From NCBI GenBank assembly GCA_903813345.2, contig CAIIXF020000005.1:11599375-11663374 (forward strand): DNA of 64,000 nucleotides. Direction: 5' to 3'. The notes below the pieces were generated by a model that saw only the letters and a list, made by a program, of their open reading frames with translations, searched no databases and was not told where the DNA came from. This document shows positions 1 through 12,177 of the stretch, piece by piece; the first letter of the stretch is position 1, and every line of letters starts with the position of its first letter. This DNA is from Owenia fusiformis. Its lineage: Eukaryota; Annelida; Polychaeta; Sabellida; Oweniidae. Both the position numbers and the translations under genes were made by a program.

Positions 1-133
1 AAATTTATACTTTAAAATGTAACCATTTCATACACTACATCATATACTATATAATATTGCTTCATATTTTCACATTCTGTACAGTAAACCTATTTGAAAA
101 TCTGCTCTGCAGTCTCCATAGAAAAACACAAAC

Positions 134-1317
134 CTCGATGTTTCTGATGATGATGCTGTTGCCATTGGTATACAGGAAGTTTTTTCCCTTTGGATCTCCA
201 CCAATCACAATGTGCTGACCACGCGTGGTGCGAGGAAGTGTCGCATAACAAGCCTCTGGAAAATAAGATGTCAACAAGGCATTAGCATGCAAAATGTCAC
301 CACCTGCCACTTGTTACAGACGCTAACTGCTGAACACCAACCATCAAATGACAAACACCAATCACCGAACACCATCCACAAAAAAAATGGAGACCATAAC
401 CACTTGTGTGGGGGTGACATAATTATGATATAGACTCATGAACACGGGATAGTCAGCCATTTTTCAACATTCAGTTTTTCGAAACGATAATTTCGTGCAC
501 CTTTTTGCGTATACCAGTCGTTATATAGGCTGTCCTTCGTTAAAAATAATATACCGGAATGAACCTAAGGAAACAAAGAACTCTAGGAACTACCAATTTT
601 TAACAGTGGACGTGTCTTGAGGAAGAAATTGACTCTGGAGCTAATAATTTGGAGGTAAAAATTGGTTCGGGTTCGGGTCGGTTCTTGCATTTTAATCACT
701 TCTTTACATATTCTTCAGATTTCTCAGCAACTAGTGGATGGATTACTACCATTTTGGATAACTTTGCTCTGTAGTGTTGTTCATCAGCATGTCGATTATT
801 GAAAGGATTCCTTATGTTTTTACTGGATATATCTAACAATCATTTTCTACAAGTTTCAGTAAGCATCAAAAATGACCTCCCTTATACTCTTAATAAGCAG
901 TACACACTCATCGGAGGGCTTGCCCGACGCCTCGAGACAAGCCCCTGTGGTAGAGCCTGATGGGGAGCAAGTCATCTACAAGTCATCCCCTCCTTCTTAT
1001 AGGCCTATATTTATTATTTCATGCAAGACAGTAATATTAAGATGGTCTTGGAACAAGGTAAGCACTTCATCGCTGACAAATTTTATTCATGATCACCATT
1101 TGATCTACAAACTGATTGGTGAAAACAGAAAAAATTAAAAATCCAGGAAGTGAATCAACAAACTGCTAAAACTTTGTTTTTGGAGAACTCAGACAAACGC
1201 AGTAATAAGACATTACAATCATATTGAAGAAAAATAGTTTTAAATTAACGTAGACGTATTTTACGTATTTTTGATCATGACTTTGAATAGAAACCACTTA
1301 CCAAGTGTGAAAGACAT
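134..1317 (-). CDS. WDR1: WDR1 / actin-interacting protein 1, first two coding exons (partial)
   Basis: WDR1 (AIP1) is a cytoplasmic double beta-propeller WD40 protein that speeds disassembly of cofilin-bound actin filaments. Coding exons on the minus strand are 1302-1317 (16 nt, MSFTL plus one base) and 134-255 (122 nt). The intron has donor gtaagt and acceptor ttttccag. Splicing in phase gives [15 protein letters not shown] followed by the hallmark [15 protein letters not shown], which matches the N-terminus of animal WDR1. The second exon ends in phase 0 at a donor at 132-133, and all later WD40 repeats lie beyond the left edge. The chosen ATG is at 1317. An in-frame ATG further upstream (about 1404) would add about 30 residues, but it lies in what looks like the promoter region. 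Identification rests on about 46 residues with strong family identity. Confidence 0.9.
261..420 (+). repeat. dispersed GCATTAACATGC-type repeat, copy 1 (WDR1 intron 1)
   Basis: This is one of at least seven copies in the window of a short element. One end reads GCATTARCATGCAAAATGTC, followed by ACCACCTGCCAYTTGTTACAG and, after a variable stretch, an inverted GTGGTGACA-like end. This copy abuts the acceptor of WDR1 exon 2, with only a few bases between them. Confidence 0.7.
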
Positions 1318-1464
1318 TTCTAAACTTTTTGAAGCCGGCTGATTCACCCGGAAGTGAGTAAGTAGGTTAGCGCACCTGCGCAACTGGGCATTACCAAATA
1401 TGGACATTTCGTCTGCTCCACGTTTGCGCTTATTGTTCAAGTCAGTTCCGAAATTGTAATGCAA
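1318..1464 (-). promoter_or_regulatory. probable WDR1 promoter/5' UTR region
   Basis: This sequence lies just upstream of the WDR1 start codon. It is richer in CpG than its surroundings and contains CCGGAAGTGAG at about 1350-1360, an ETS-family (GABP-type) site common in housekeeping promoters. The same frame stays open upstream of the start, so a longer N-terminus cannot be excluded without transcript data. Confidence 0.35.
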
Positions 1465-2471
1465 TGAGGCTCATATTATTTTCACGTACACATAACCCAT
1501 TCCATACAAGGCCTCCATCTTTTGATTTTGCACACAGTATAAAAATATAGGCTATATTGCGGGGAGAGATTCTGGCTATATTGTTAATCATAGATTGATT
1601 GATTGATTGACCTGCCATCTTTATTTAAAAATTATTCCTATCACCCTTTAGAATTGGAAGCATATGACATATTAGGCATGGCCTATATCAGACAAAATGC
1701 ACTTTTCTTCAAGGATGTGTGTTTTTACTAAAATGATAAACATCAAATTTTGCTAATATGGAATCAATGGAATAGCCTAATGAAAACAAATTCTGAATTT
1801 TTTGTTTCATTTTTTGGGAGGGTGCAGAGGGAGAGGGGTTCCCCATTTTTCTGAATTTAACCAGTTCATGATAACTTGTTATTCACGGCACTTCATTAAC
1901 GTTTTTGACTAAATATGAGGTATCAGATCTAGATGCAATTTCAGGTCAAAAAGAAAATAAAATGAACAAAAACAATCCGAAAGAATTTTCACTCGGGAGA
2001 GTGCGAGATGTTGTGGCCCTAGGAAATCTCTAGGAAACATTACAAATCCAAAGTACTATGTTGGTGATTTCTGGATACTCCTTTTAAAGTGTTAGACAAA
2101 TAGAACTGAGAAAAAAAAACATAAACACATTTTCATTTTCTGTGGTGGATGTTTGCTAGAGCAAAGGTTGGTTCCCTCCCTCCAAAACATTTTTCCATTT
2201 CAAGGTCCTATTGGATGAAGCCTGGGCACCTTTAAGAGGTCTGAGACAACAATTAAAATAAATTCAGAATTAATTTTAATTGTTTTGGGGAATGCAAGGA
2301 GTGGCCATATACCCCCTAGAAAATTTACCATTTGCTTTTTGGTGATCTGGCCACTTAAAAAGTGTAAGTCAATTAAAAAAAAAAATTGAAAAAAAATTGT
2401 CAGGGCACACAACAGAAGTCAGAAAAAGTTAAAATAAACTAGACTTTTAAGATTGCAAGCAATCTCACGGA
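1465..2471. other. intergenic sequence, no gene seen
   Basis: This is AT-rich sequence with many stops in all frames. The small ORFs here resemble no known family. No clear repeat structure was seen except simple A/T runs. Confidence 0.5.
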
Positions 2472-2604
2472 GGCCCTCTTAGGCATTTTTGACAATTTGA
2501 GGGCCAACTTGAGGTCAAATGTCAAATATGAGGTCAGCTGTGAACTCCTGAGAACTTGTAGATGAATTTTAAAAATAGATTTGGTCAATTTGAAGCAAGT
2601 TTAA
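2472..2604. repeat. left fragment of a GGAGGCCCT-ended, AGGTCA-rich repeat
   Basis: The fragment begins with ggaggccctcttagg and ends with a ggtcaatttgaagcaag-type sequence. The same order occurs in the large repeat at 12178-14160. It looks like the left part of one repeat copy that was split by the insertion at 2605-12176. Confidence 0.55.
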
Positions 2605-4702
2605 AGGATGATTCTCGGTTTGGAGAATGAAGTTCATCACTCTAATTGAGCGCTATCCCTGCTTCGGACAAATTTGATTTTTTTACATGATATAGATTTG
2701 AATGTCTTCTTTTGAATAGACATAAATTAATTTGGGTAATATTTCTAGATTTTCCATAAACAAATTACTAGTGAACCACCCAACGTCGCTTCTATGATTC
2801 GTACCACTTTTTTAACTTGATGTATTGCATATTTTCGTGGGTCGATTTAAAAAAAATACAAACGACGTATACATGAATATGTCATAAGCATATCGTGAGA
2901 TAATTGTTAGATTAGGTTTGCTATAAGTGACTTTAAAACAAAAAAATAAAAAACATTAGTTCACGTGTTAAAGTTCCATTGACCGTGACATCAAGGAAAA
3001 TTGAGCTTTTTGTCATCAGACATCTTTATAGATGGAACTAGCTATGTACTACATTTTCAAATACACTCACATAGAACATATCTAAGATGTTCTTTTTATC
3101 GATGAAAAGATTCTTACATTCGGAAGTTACATTAAAATATCAATTGCAATAGCCGCCTGTTTTTAACATCCCTTTGTCACTCATCCATTAATTATCTCTG
3201 TGTATCCATTCTGATACTCATAGCATCTTTCTGTTTCACCTGAAACATCTCAGGGCTGAGAAGAAATGAGATGTCATGGTTTATCATGATGCTGTGTATC
3301 TTATACTTGTGTGTGTTCGATTTTGAAAGCGCCCGAGTGCAACCTAAGGAGCACATACAATACATTTTGTGTATGCCCAGTCTGGTCTTATATCTGCCTG
3401 CTCCGAGGAATTTTGGTGGCGATTTTTTGATTTTTGTAATAGCCTACTACATAGCATCTCTTGTGCGCGTAAATCCCAATGTTTTGAAATAGAAAATAGA
3501 GACTCAATTCTATATCGATAGTTTCACAGATGAGGGTAGCGAATGGGCGCAGCTTTGACGATCAACGAATGATATAACGATATCACGGATTTCACCGAAT
3601 GTTATATTCATCCCTAAATAGCTTATTTATTTAGTCTTAAGATCTTTGTGATGTTTCTATTCATTGCAGTGACTCTGAAATTGCTGTGCCAGATATGACG
3701 TCACAGCGACTCATTTTCCAACATTTAAGCATTTAACTAAATAATTGAAATATAATTATTAAAGAATGAGGACCTTGTGTTTCACTCTGGACGAGGGGGG
3801 CCATGTCTCGGCTAGTTGTGCATTAACGTTTGATACTCTTTTGTGGATAAAAATAATGAATATATGTTAACGTAGCACTAAGCAGATACTTTTAAAGAAT
3901 ATAGTTACACTTAAAGAATAGGTCCAACGAATAGATATTGAATATAGGACTCGTTTGATGAACGATCGTTGTAATAATTCTAATAAACCTATAGAAATGA
4001 ATCAACGATTAAACTGTATTCCAACAGACTCTTAACTCATTCTATTTGTTCATTAGTGGCAAAATAAGATTTCCCGGGAAAAAACATGACGTCACGAACA
4101 GAACCGGTTATGGATTTTTATCGGCAATGCGTTATGCAACTCGAATGTAAATTCAAAAGTGTTCATGTTATACCGTGTTCTGATTGGTCAGAAAGGAGTA
4201 ACACTTTCCGAAATCACCTCATGGTTCAATGCCTTTTGGTTACAAGATTTTAGACGCCTTATGTTAGGTAATACTATCAACTGAGCGTGTTTATTTTCAA
4301 TATTGTGTTCTGACTGGCCAGAAAGTAATTCTGCATGACTAGCTATGTGAAAACGTACCGCTGGGTCGGAGGCTCTAATTTAGGTATTTTTTTTTTTTGG
4401 TTTATCGGAGGAAAAAACGTGACTCCAAAGTAGTCATCTCTGAATCAATTCCTCACTTCAATGAATGCAGTTGCAATCAATTACACTAACACTTTATAAG
4501 CACGTTCGGAGATTATGAACTCCAACAACATATTCTAAACCCGTCCTGTTCGTGATGTCATGATAGAGATTTGAAATTGTGTTCCCGATTTTGAACATTA
4601 AATTTCACATTTATAAAAATGTTTACAAGAACGGTTACTGGTTCGACATGTTAGTGGTATTTACTTCATTTAGAACGTGTATAAACTGTATTTTGACCCC
4701 AT

Positions 4703-6794
4703 GAGCATCACCCTATGCTTAGTGAGCGGACCTAATTTCAAGGGTGATGGTAAAGACGAGGCATGGCGCCCAAAAACCAAAGAATATTAGTACCATAATC
4801 TTTTAAGTCGTATTATTGCAGCATTAGGTGATGATATTGTGATATTTTATGCTGTTTTAGAAGTGAAAGATGTTAAACTATGCATACCGTTTGTTTTACA
4901 TCCAATAAAACGAATAGTTAAGATGAAACAGTCGTTTAAAGATACAATTTGAATTTACCGCAAGAAATTACAACCTAATATTGTCAATATGTCAATAATT
5001 CCTGATCGATGTCACATATAAAGATATATGTACCTAGATATGTTTTATTTTTTCATATATGCGAAATAAGGCGGTCTCTAGTTATGTACATCCAATACAA
5101 AATGAATGTTTACTATTCGGCGATCAGAATTTCGATGACGAGCAATGGCGATGTAATTTGCGAAGAGGAGTGGCTATGGGCAAGCACTTAGCTGCTACGT
5201 GTACTGCGTAATTCAGCTAAAATGTACACTGTCAATTAATAAATTAATGAATTAGGGCAAGGTTCTCATAGGCTTCAATCGATGGTAAAAACTTGCAAAA
5301 CATGTAGTCACTTGATTTTATGATTTATCAAAAAGTGTTGGTTGTTGAACGAATAAATAGAATAACTTAAAAGAATTTTAAAATTGTATAAATGGTAACT
5401 GGCCCACACTTTTTAACAAATGTTGACAAAGTCATAAAAAATCAGACGCATGACAGATGTAGTCAGAGATTGTTGATGTCAAAGGTTGTTAACATGGCAG
5501 GTGTATTCAGAAATTGTCAACATAATAAATGAAGCCAGACTTTATTTACATGACAAGTGTAATCAGAGGCTGTTAACATGGCAGATAGAGTCAGAGATTG
5601 TTAACATGACAGATGTAGTCAGAGGTTGTTAATATGACAGATGTAGTCAGAGATTGTTAACATGACAGATGTAGTCAGAGGTTGTTAATATGACAGATGA
5701 AGTGAGAGGTTGTTAACATGGCAGATGTAATCAGAGGTTGTTAACACTGCAGATGTAGTCAGAGGTTGTTACCATGGCAGATGTAGTTAGAGGTTGTTAA
5801 CATAACAGATGTAGTCAGAGGTTGTTACCATGACAGATGTAGTCAGAGGTTTTTAACATGGCAGATGTAGTTAGAGATTGTTAACATAACAGATGTAGTC
5901 AGAGGTTGTTACCATGACAGATGTAGTGAGAGGCTGTTACCATTACAGATGTAGTGAGAGGTTGTTAACATGGCAGATGTAGTCAGAGGTTTTTAACATG
6001 GCAGATGTAGTTAGAGATTGTTAACATAACAGATGTAGTCAGAGGTTGTTACAATGACAGATGTAGTGAGAGGTTGTTAACATGGCAGATGTAGTCAGAG
6101 GTTGTTAACATGGCAGATGTAGTCACAAGGTTCTGCACTGTGGGATAAACTTTTGTCAGATTAATTTTTTCTGAGACAACATAATCACTGTTAACACATT
6201 GTGTAAATTGTTTATTGATCAGGTGGTGTATTATTTCATCAAAGTCTTTTGATTTTCCGTGACAGTAGTAACACTGGAATCCCACATATCTGAAAATAAA
6301 CAGGATAAATGTAATCCCTATTCCACGGCTCGTCCAAACATGCTTTTATTACCATAACCATTGCTCTTCCTTTCGAGGAATCAAAATCTCCTGATTTGAC
6401 TGCAATTACGGCTCAAATAGGGAAATGGATGGGTTTACGATATAAATACGTTCATCAACAATAATTACATGCAATATCAAGGAATTCTATGCAGGAGAAG
6501 TATCATTATTTTGAAAATAATCGAAAAAAAAATATGCAGAAAATTAATTTTTCTTTTCACATCACTTCGTATCTGTTTCACATATAAGTATGAATCTTTC
6601 TTACATTACAAATCTAATTATGGGCATCTGAAGCATCAGTGTACCTAGTTACAGGCCAGCACAAGGCCAATAAAGAGTAGAACTTAGAGAAATAAACTTA
6701 CTGCTGGTCCGCCATAGTTAGGTTTGGGCGCCCTGTCTCGTCTTTACCATCACCCTTGAAATTAGGTCCGCTCACTAAGCATAGGGTGAGCATC
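4703..6794. mobile_element. element bounded by ~70 bp inverted repeats
   Basis: The arm at 4703-4772 (core CACCCTATGCTTAGTGAGCG) and the arm at 6726-6794 are near-perfect inverted copies. Between them are unrecognised AT-rich sequence and the 28 bp minisatellite at 5451-6128. No transposase is seen, so it is probably a non-autonomous DNA transposon. Confidence 0.5.
5451..6128. repeat. 28 bp minisatellite, about 24 copies
   Basis: The tandem unit is approximately GATGTAGTCAGAGGTTGTTA plus ACATGGCA. Many copies vary by substitution (for example ttaccatgaca or ataacag). Higher-order similarity between blocks, for example around 5850 and 6000, indicates block duplication. It lies inside the 4703-6794 inverted-repeat element. 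Confidence 0.9.
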
Positions 6795-7072
6795 GAACAG
6801 ACACTTTAAGTTAATTGAAAGACTTCGTGTTCAAGTTAGCTGAATTTCGTGTAACTTAACTCTGTTATGTTTCTAGATTTTACTTGTGGAGAACAGAAAT
6901 CATAATCACAATCGTATTTTAAGGCAAATAGGCCATGCATATGCTTTGAGTTACACGGTGAATGATCAAATTAACATATTTTGGATGTTGAATTTCATTT
7001 CAAGTTCATTCGAATTTTACGCATTATCCAATAAAATTAATGTATACTGTCTAGGCTGAGACTAACATATAT

Positions 7073-8175
7073 AGTAGCCCGGACAGAATTGTTCAATGGT
7101 CACTTTTTCTTTAATAACTGTTTTAATTCTCAGTATTATCAAAATCTGATCACATATTTGAAAACTAGAGTAAAATTCTGACATACAAAAAAAATATTTA
7201 AGGAACATCTCTTAATTTATTGATATTATAGGCGTTCTTAGTATGACTGACACAAATACATAATTCATCATTTTGCCTCATATTTGTTCAAAATGGCGGC
7301 ATATTTTGGGAATTTGAATGTTCAGTTGAAAGTTGATATTTAAAGATTGTCATTGGACTAAAGGGCCATGCTGCCACAGTTACAATCCTGATGTAATGCA
7401 GCAACTGACCATTTATCAAAAACAAGAAGTTAACTCCCTCCAAGGGTATTATGATATCAGCTCTATTTAAATGTTAGGGGTTGTGTTCAAGAGGATGTGA
7501 AAAGGTGGCGCCCCAATGTGCGAGTTGTGTAGAGAGTAGGTCCTCAATCTTTTCAAGAGCTCCAAACAGCCATCTCAGAGGCCATTGAAAAGCTGAAGAA
7601 CGATTCACATGCATGCCAAGGATGGGTTAAAAGGCATGTGATTGGTAAATACATTACAAACTGTGGCAGTATGACCCTATAGTTGCACAGGTTAACAAAC
7701 TAGGGTTGCTAATCCACTACGAGTAACAATGGAATGGCCAACATAAGTCCTGCAACCTTACCAATATACTGTACATACAATGTACAAACCTTTTTAAGTA
7801 TTGGTATACATACAAGTCAATTGAAAACAAAAGGTTATAAATGCAGTCATTACCTCATATCAAGGCAGCAGCCATGATTTCGTAGGCCTATGAGTTATGA
7901 CATTTCTTAAATATAAACTTTCAACTAAACATTCAAACCACAAAACATGCCACCATTTTTGAACAAATATGAGACAAAATGGTGAATTATGTATTTGCGT
8001 CACTCATACTATGAACGTCTATAATATCAATAAATTAAGAGATGTTCCTTAAATATTTTTTGTATGTCAGAATTTTACTCTAGTTTTCAAATATGTAATC
8101 AGATTTTGATAAGACTGAAAATTAAAAAAGTTATTAAAGAAAAAGTGACCATTGAACAATTCTGTCCGGGCTACT
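7073..8175. mobile_element. fold-back element with ~265 bp arms
   Basis: The sequence from 7073 (AGTAGCCCGGACAGAATTGT...) returns as its reverse complement ending at 8175. The arms are about 265 bp and diverged by a few percent to ten percent. A unique centre of about 550 bp (7345-7900) carries no recognised coding sequence. Confidence 0.75.
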
Positions 8176-8957
8176 ATGTTATTTAATGTATTTAATATAC
8201 AGGATATATCTGAGAAGGTTATACATGTATAATATATCTACAAGAGGAACAGTGGGGACCGAGGGTTCATATATTACCTTTACCTGTCGAAAATCGGGCA
8301 TTTAATAACTGATTTATTTGTAAATTATGAGGATTAGATACGCATTGAATGTAAGTTATTGAGGTGTTAGAAAAACAAACTTACAAACAAACCACCGAGT
8401 TTAGACATATTATTACATGTATTGTCCTATTATCAAATCATATATTGTGTTCTATTTCTAAAACGTTAACAGTTTATGGTGTACAATAAAACTATTACTA
8501 TGAACCACTTTGATACATTTAGACATAAAATATCAAGTTACTCATCAGCCAACAAATCACAAAATATCGAAAAATGAAAAATACGAGGTACTTGTTCACT
8601 CAAATCTTGCAGTCACTTGGTAATGTATGTTATATAAATAGTTCGCAAAGTAAATGAGCAAAAGCGTAACATTTGTATGTAGCATGCTTCATAAAACAAG
8701 TCAGCGTGCATTTTGTTCCTGGCACTGATTGGTTAATAAGTGAATACAATTCGTCGAATGCACGATGCACTCACAAGATTAGCAGCTGGGAAAGGCTATT
8801 CAACAAAAAGTACGCTTTCGTACTCATAAAAGGATTACCCTTTTACAACTTTGACAACTTTGAAGCATGAACTTAGAAATGTACTTACTGTTACTGTTAC
8901 CCTGTGGATCCCAGGGTTTTGATATGTTCTGCGAAGTCATGCAAAGAAAGACCATAT

Positions 8958-9333
8958 AGTCCATTTGTCATTTTCTGAACGTATGAATATTTAAAAGTAT
9001 GATGTTTTCTGTGTAAATACTATCATTAGGGATTATTGGAGTGATTTAGCTGGGTTGCCAAAAAATAACTTTGGGGAAAATTTTGGTATCTATTACCATA
9101 GTAACATACCAGGTATATGGTGGTATCCCAACGCTAAGTCAATAGTCAACGCCATGTTAAGCGATTGCACCCCTCCCTAATCAGCCTATATAATTTTTTC
9201 CCCAAACAAACTTTTTCGGCAACCCAGTTAAATCACTTCAGAAAACCCTTATTATCATAAATCGACCATAAAACATCGTACTTTTAACAAATTCCAGGTT
9301 CACTATTGGATGTATAGGGGTGACAAATGGACT
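8958..9333. mobile_element. fold-back MITE
   Basis: The outer ends are AGTCCATTTGTCATTTT at 8958 and the inverse GGTGACAAATGGACT ending at 9333. The inverted arms extend inward with indels to about 9070 and 9200. Confidence 0.6.
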
Positions 9334-9462
9334 AATATACTAAAAGTATATGCCTGCTAGTCATATCTGTGACACTTTTGTATGATATGTATTCCACTTT
9401 GAACCACCATCTATTTCAATATTGTGAAAATATATATTTCCCAAATTATAAAATAAATGATC

Positions 9463-9822
9463 TTGTATTCGCGAATGCCACTAACGCCTGTCGGCTGCCG
9501 GATTAACCTACTATTTTATGGGCAATTCATTAAAATATGAATGGAATATTGGCAGGTACTTTTAATATTTAAATGAGTTGCCCATAGAAAAGTATGTTAA
9601 TCCGGTAGATGAAATCTTTCATTCCCAAATCATAGTCTTAGCTTATATTTGCGAATGCAAATAACGCCTTTCGGCTACCGGATTAACCTTCTATTTCACT
9701 GGAGACCCATGTAAATACGAATAGTACCTGCCACTATTCCATTCACATTTAAATGAGTTTGTCATAGAATACTGGGTTAATCAGGTAACCGAGATGCGTT
9801 AGTTGCATTCGCGAATATAAGG
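9463..9822. repeat. cluster of palindromic GCGAATGCAA/CCGGATTAAC elements
   Basis: Two related palindromic units of about 150-175 bp lie here. Each begins with ATTCGCGAATGC...GGCTACCGGATTAAC and ends with its inverse (for example GTTAATCAGGTAACCGAG...GCATTCGCGAATATAAG at 9775-9821). A third end (gaatgcaagaaacgcctgtcgg) follows at 10228-10261. Confidence 0.6.
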
Positions 9823-9827
9823 TATAG

Positions 9828-10215
9828 AGTCCATTTCACTGTTTTATTGCGTCAGTAGAACCCCAAAAATAAGAAATCGGGAGACCATTGTGCAATAAAA
9901 TATGGAAAAGTAGATTCATATTGTACATGAATGACATTTGTATATTTCAGTTCTTCTCGTTTTTTTGCAATAAGACTGTGACCTCTTGTAATTTGAAGAA
10001 TTTCAGCCATGTTAATCTTATTGAAAATAACATGGCAGAGAAGCATCCATATATAAGAGGCCACACACTTTATAAGCCAAACTAGAAGCAATCCAAGTTA
10101 TACAAATGTCATTCATGTACAATAGGAACATATTTTTCCATATATTATTGCATGATGATATTGTGATTTCTTAATTTTTAGGTTTTACTGACGCAATTCA
10201 ACAGTGAAATGGACT
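9828..10215. mobile_element. fold-back MITE, ~190 bp arms
   Basis: It starts with AGTCCATTTCACTGTT at 9828 and ends with its inverse AACAGTGAAATGGACT at 10215. The palindrome runs almost to the centre, so overlapping open frames on both strands are an artefact of symmetry. It separates two members of the GCGAATGCAA cluster and was probably inserted into it. Confidence 0.7.
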
Positions 10216-10261
10216 AGTTTGTATTCACGAATGCAAGAAACGCCTGTCGGCTACCGGATTA

Positions 10262-11880
10262 AACTACCTTTGCAATCGTCGGTATTTTAGCGCGGAGATA
10301 AATGTTCAATATGACATAAATATTTGATATGACATCGATGAATACTTTCATCATTCTGGTGGAAATGTCTACCAAACTCCCCTCCCTTGTTCCCCTTCCC
10401 CCAAGTAACTTGTTAAGCTAAGTTCACACCAACAGCGCTTTGATGGCGCTTTTAAGCGGCGTGCAAAGCATAATCAACTGATGTGAATTTCTGAAAATTG
10501 TGAATTAAGCTTATATCGAAAAAGCTAAAAATCCTTTGTTCATGTCACTAAAGGTTCGAAAACGTTATTACATTTTCCAGTTACTTTAGTTACCACAGTT
10601 ATCCAAGGCTATTTGGGCAAATAAAATCCGTAGTTTGAGTGATCAATTCACGCTCAGCGATACTGCATGGGGGACATGAAAAGTTGTTTATTTTCCAATA
10701 AATCCTGCCATCATTTGGTACATCAAAGAACCTGATTATTGGCTAGATTAATGATGTCAAAGGTTGTAGGTAGCAATATGTCCATAAAAAAGGATTAACT
10801 TATTGCTGAAATTGAAAAAGAACAACCCATGCCATCATCAATCTAGCAAATCCAAAATGACTAATGACTCTGTTTATTGGCAACTGAAAAAAGACTGGAA
10901 ACTTTTATTATATATAGCAACATACTGAACATAATCGATGGTTTCATTTTGGCAATCGAGGTTTTATTACAGATTCTTATATGATAAACCAAACAACTTT
11001 TACATTTACCAGTCGCTTATGGTAATTAGCCATACATTTCTAGGTATTTGCGTTTTATCGCAATCGTGTCAAAATATAAATTGTATTGATAAACAGAAAA
11101 GAACACAAAAAATCATATACGGGCGCCATTTTTCTAAGGTGTTTCTAAGTGTTGTTTAATCTCTCTAGACTATCTCTCATCAACGGCTTATTGTAGATTG
11201 GTTGAACAATGAACGTGTAATTTATAGCTATAATAACCACGTTGATCGATGCTTGGGCGAATTTTAAGGTTTAAATCAGGAAGAGAGAGGTAGAAAGAGG
11301 CGTAATCTTGTGGCAAGTTCCTCACCTCCTACGCGCTGAATTGTGTTTCGATTCCCCGTCCATTCTCCACACCGATTTTTTATTTTTAACTCATTGATGT
11401 ATCCCTTTAAAGGAGTACAGGCTACAGTGAAACTGTAAAGGAAGGACGTTTGTTTATTTCCATATTTCTGAATGTAAGCTTATACTAGATTTTACATACA
11501 TGTTTATTCCAAGTGTTCTACTATATATTGTATAGATTCATCAGGCAGTTTTCAGTGTATTAGCAGAAAATCCCCATCGACCACGTAATCACGTGGTAGG
11601 ATAGAAGTGATATAAATACACCCTCTCCAGCTCACAGCAATTGACTAGCTTATATTCACCACTAGCATAGTTCATAGCAAGTGGTGACATCTAATTAATA
11701 GATGATTAATCAATTTTATATATGACTTGTAAAATGCCAAAAATCTGAAGTCGCTCTTTTGAGAGGCCCTCTATTGGATGAATGTGTATAAAATGTCAGA
11801 GAATATCTCGAAAATGGGACACGATTTAAGAATGAATTATTTTCGAATGTTTCTTAAAAACATATTGAAAGTTTTTTTTT
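10262..11880. other. non-coding interior of the 9.57 kb element
   Basis: No gene is recognised here. A tRNA-like promoter remnant may lie at about 11325-11385 (gtttcgattcccc resembles a pol III B box). The rest is AT-rich sequence. Confidence 0.4.
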
Positions 11881-12177
11881 CATGATATGCTCATGACATA
11901 TCCCTGTATGCTTTGTTTGTCTTTTTTCTCAAATTGACCCACGGAAATGTGCAATACATCAAGTTAAAAAAGTGGTACGAATCATAAAAGCGACGTTGGG
12001 TGGTTCACTAGTAATTTTTTGATGGAAAATCTAGAAATATTACCCAAATTAATTTAAGACTATTCAAAAGAAGACATTCAAATCTATATTATGTAAAAAA
12101 ATCAAATTGGTCAGAAGCAGGGATAACGCTCAATTAGAGTGATGAACTTCGTTCTCCAAACCGAGAATCATCCTTTG

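Larger units (their letters stand above)
2605..12176. mobile_element. 9.57 kb TIR element, possibly non-autonomous
   Basis: The left arm (2605-about 2908) and right arm (about 11881-12176) are inverted copies, roughly 90% identical by eye. Both start with AAAGGATGATTCTCGGTTTG at the outer edge. The two flanks are halves of the same AGGTCA-rich repeat, as expected for a single insertion event. No ORF inside resembles a transposase. The interior holds further nested repeats, listed separately. Alternatively, two separate short elements happen to face each other. Confidence 0.5.

Noticed and set aside
872-1138. 88-codon ORF in WDR1 intron 1
   Set aside because: No recognisable family, no conserved motif, and it lies on the opposite strand within an intron.
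3271-3492. 73-codon hydrophobic ORF
   Set aside because: It is short, isolated, inside a transposon-like segment, and has no family similarity.
5451-6128. CRISPR-like array of regularly spaced repeats
   Set aside because: The units are directly adjacent with no unique spacers, and the genome is clearly eukaryotic. It is a minisatellite.
9852-10091. Overlapping ORFs on both strands
   Set aside because: The region is a palindrome, so the two frames mirror each other. No family similarity was seen.
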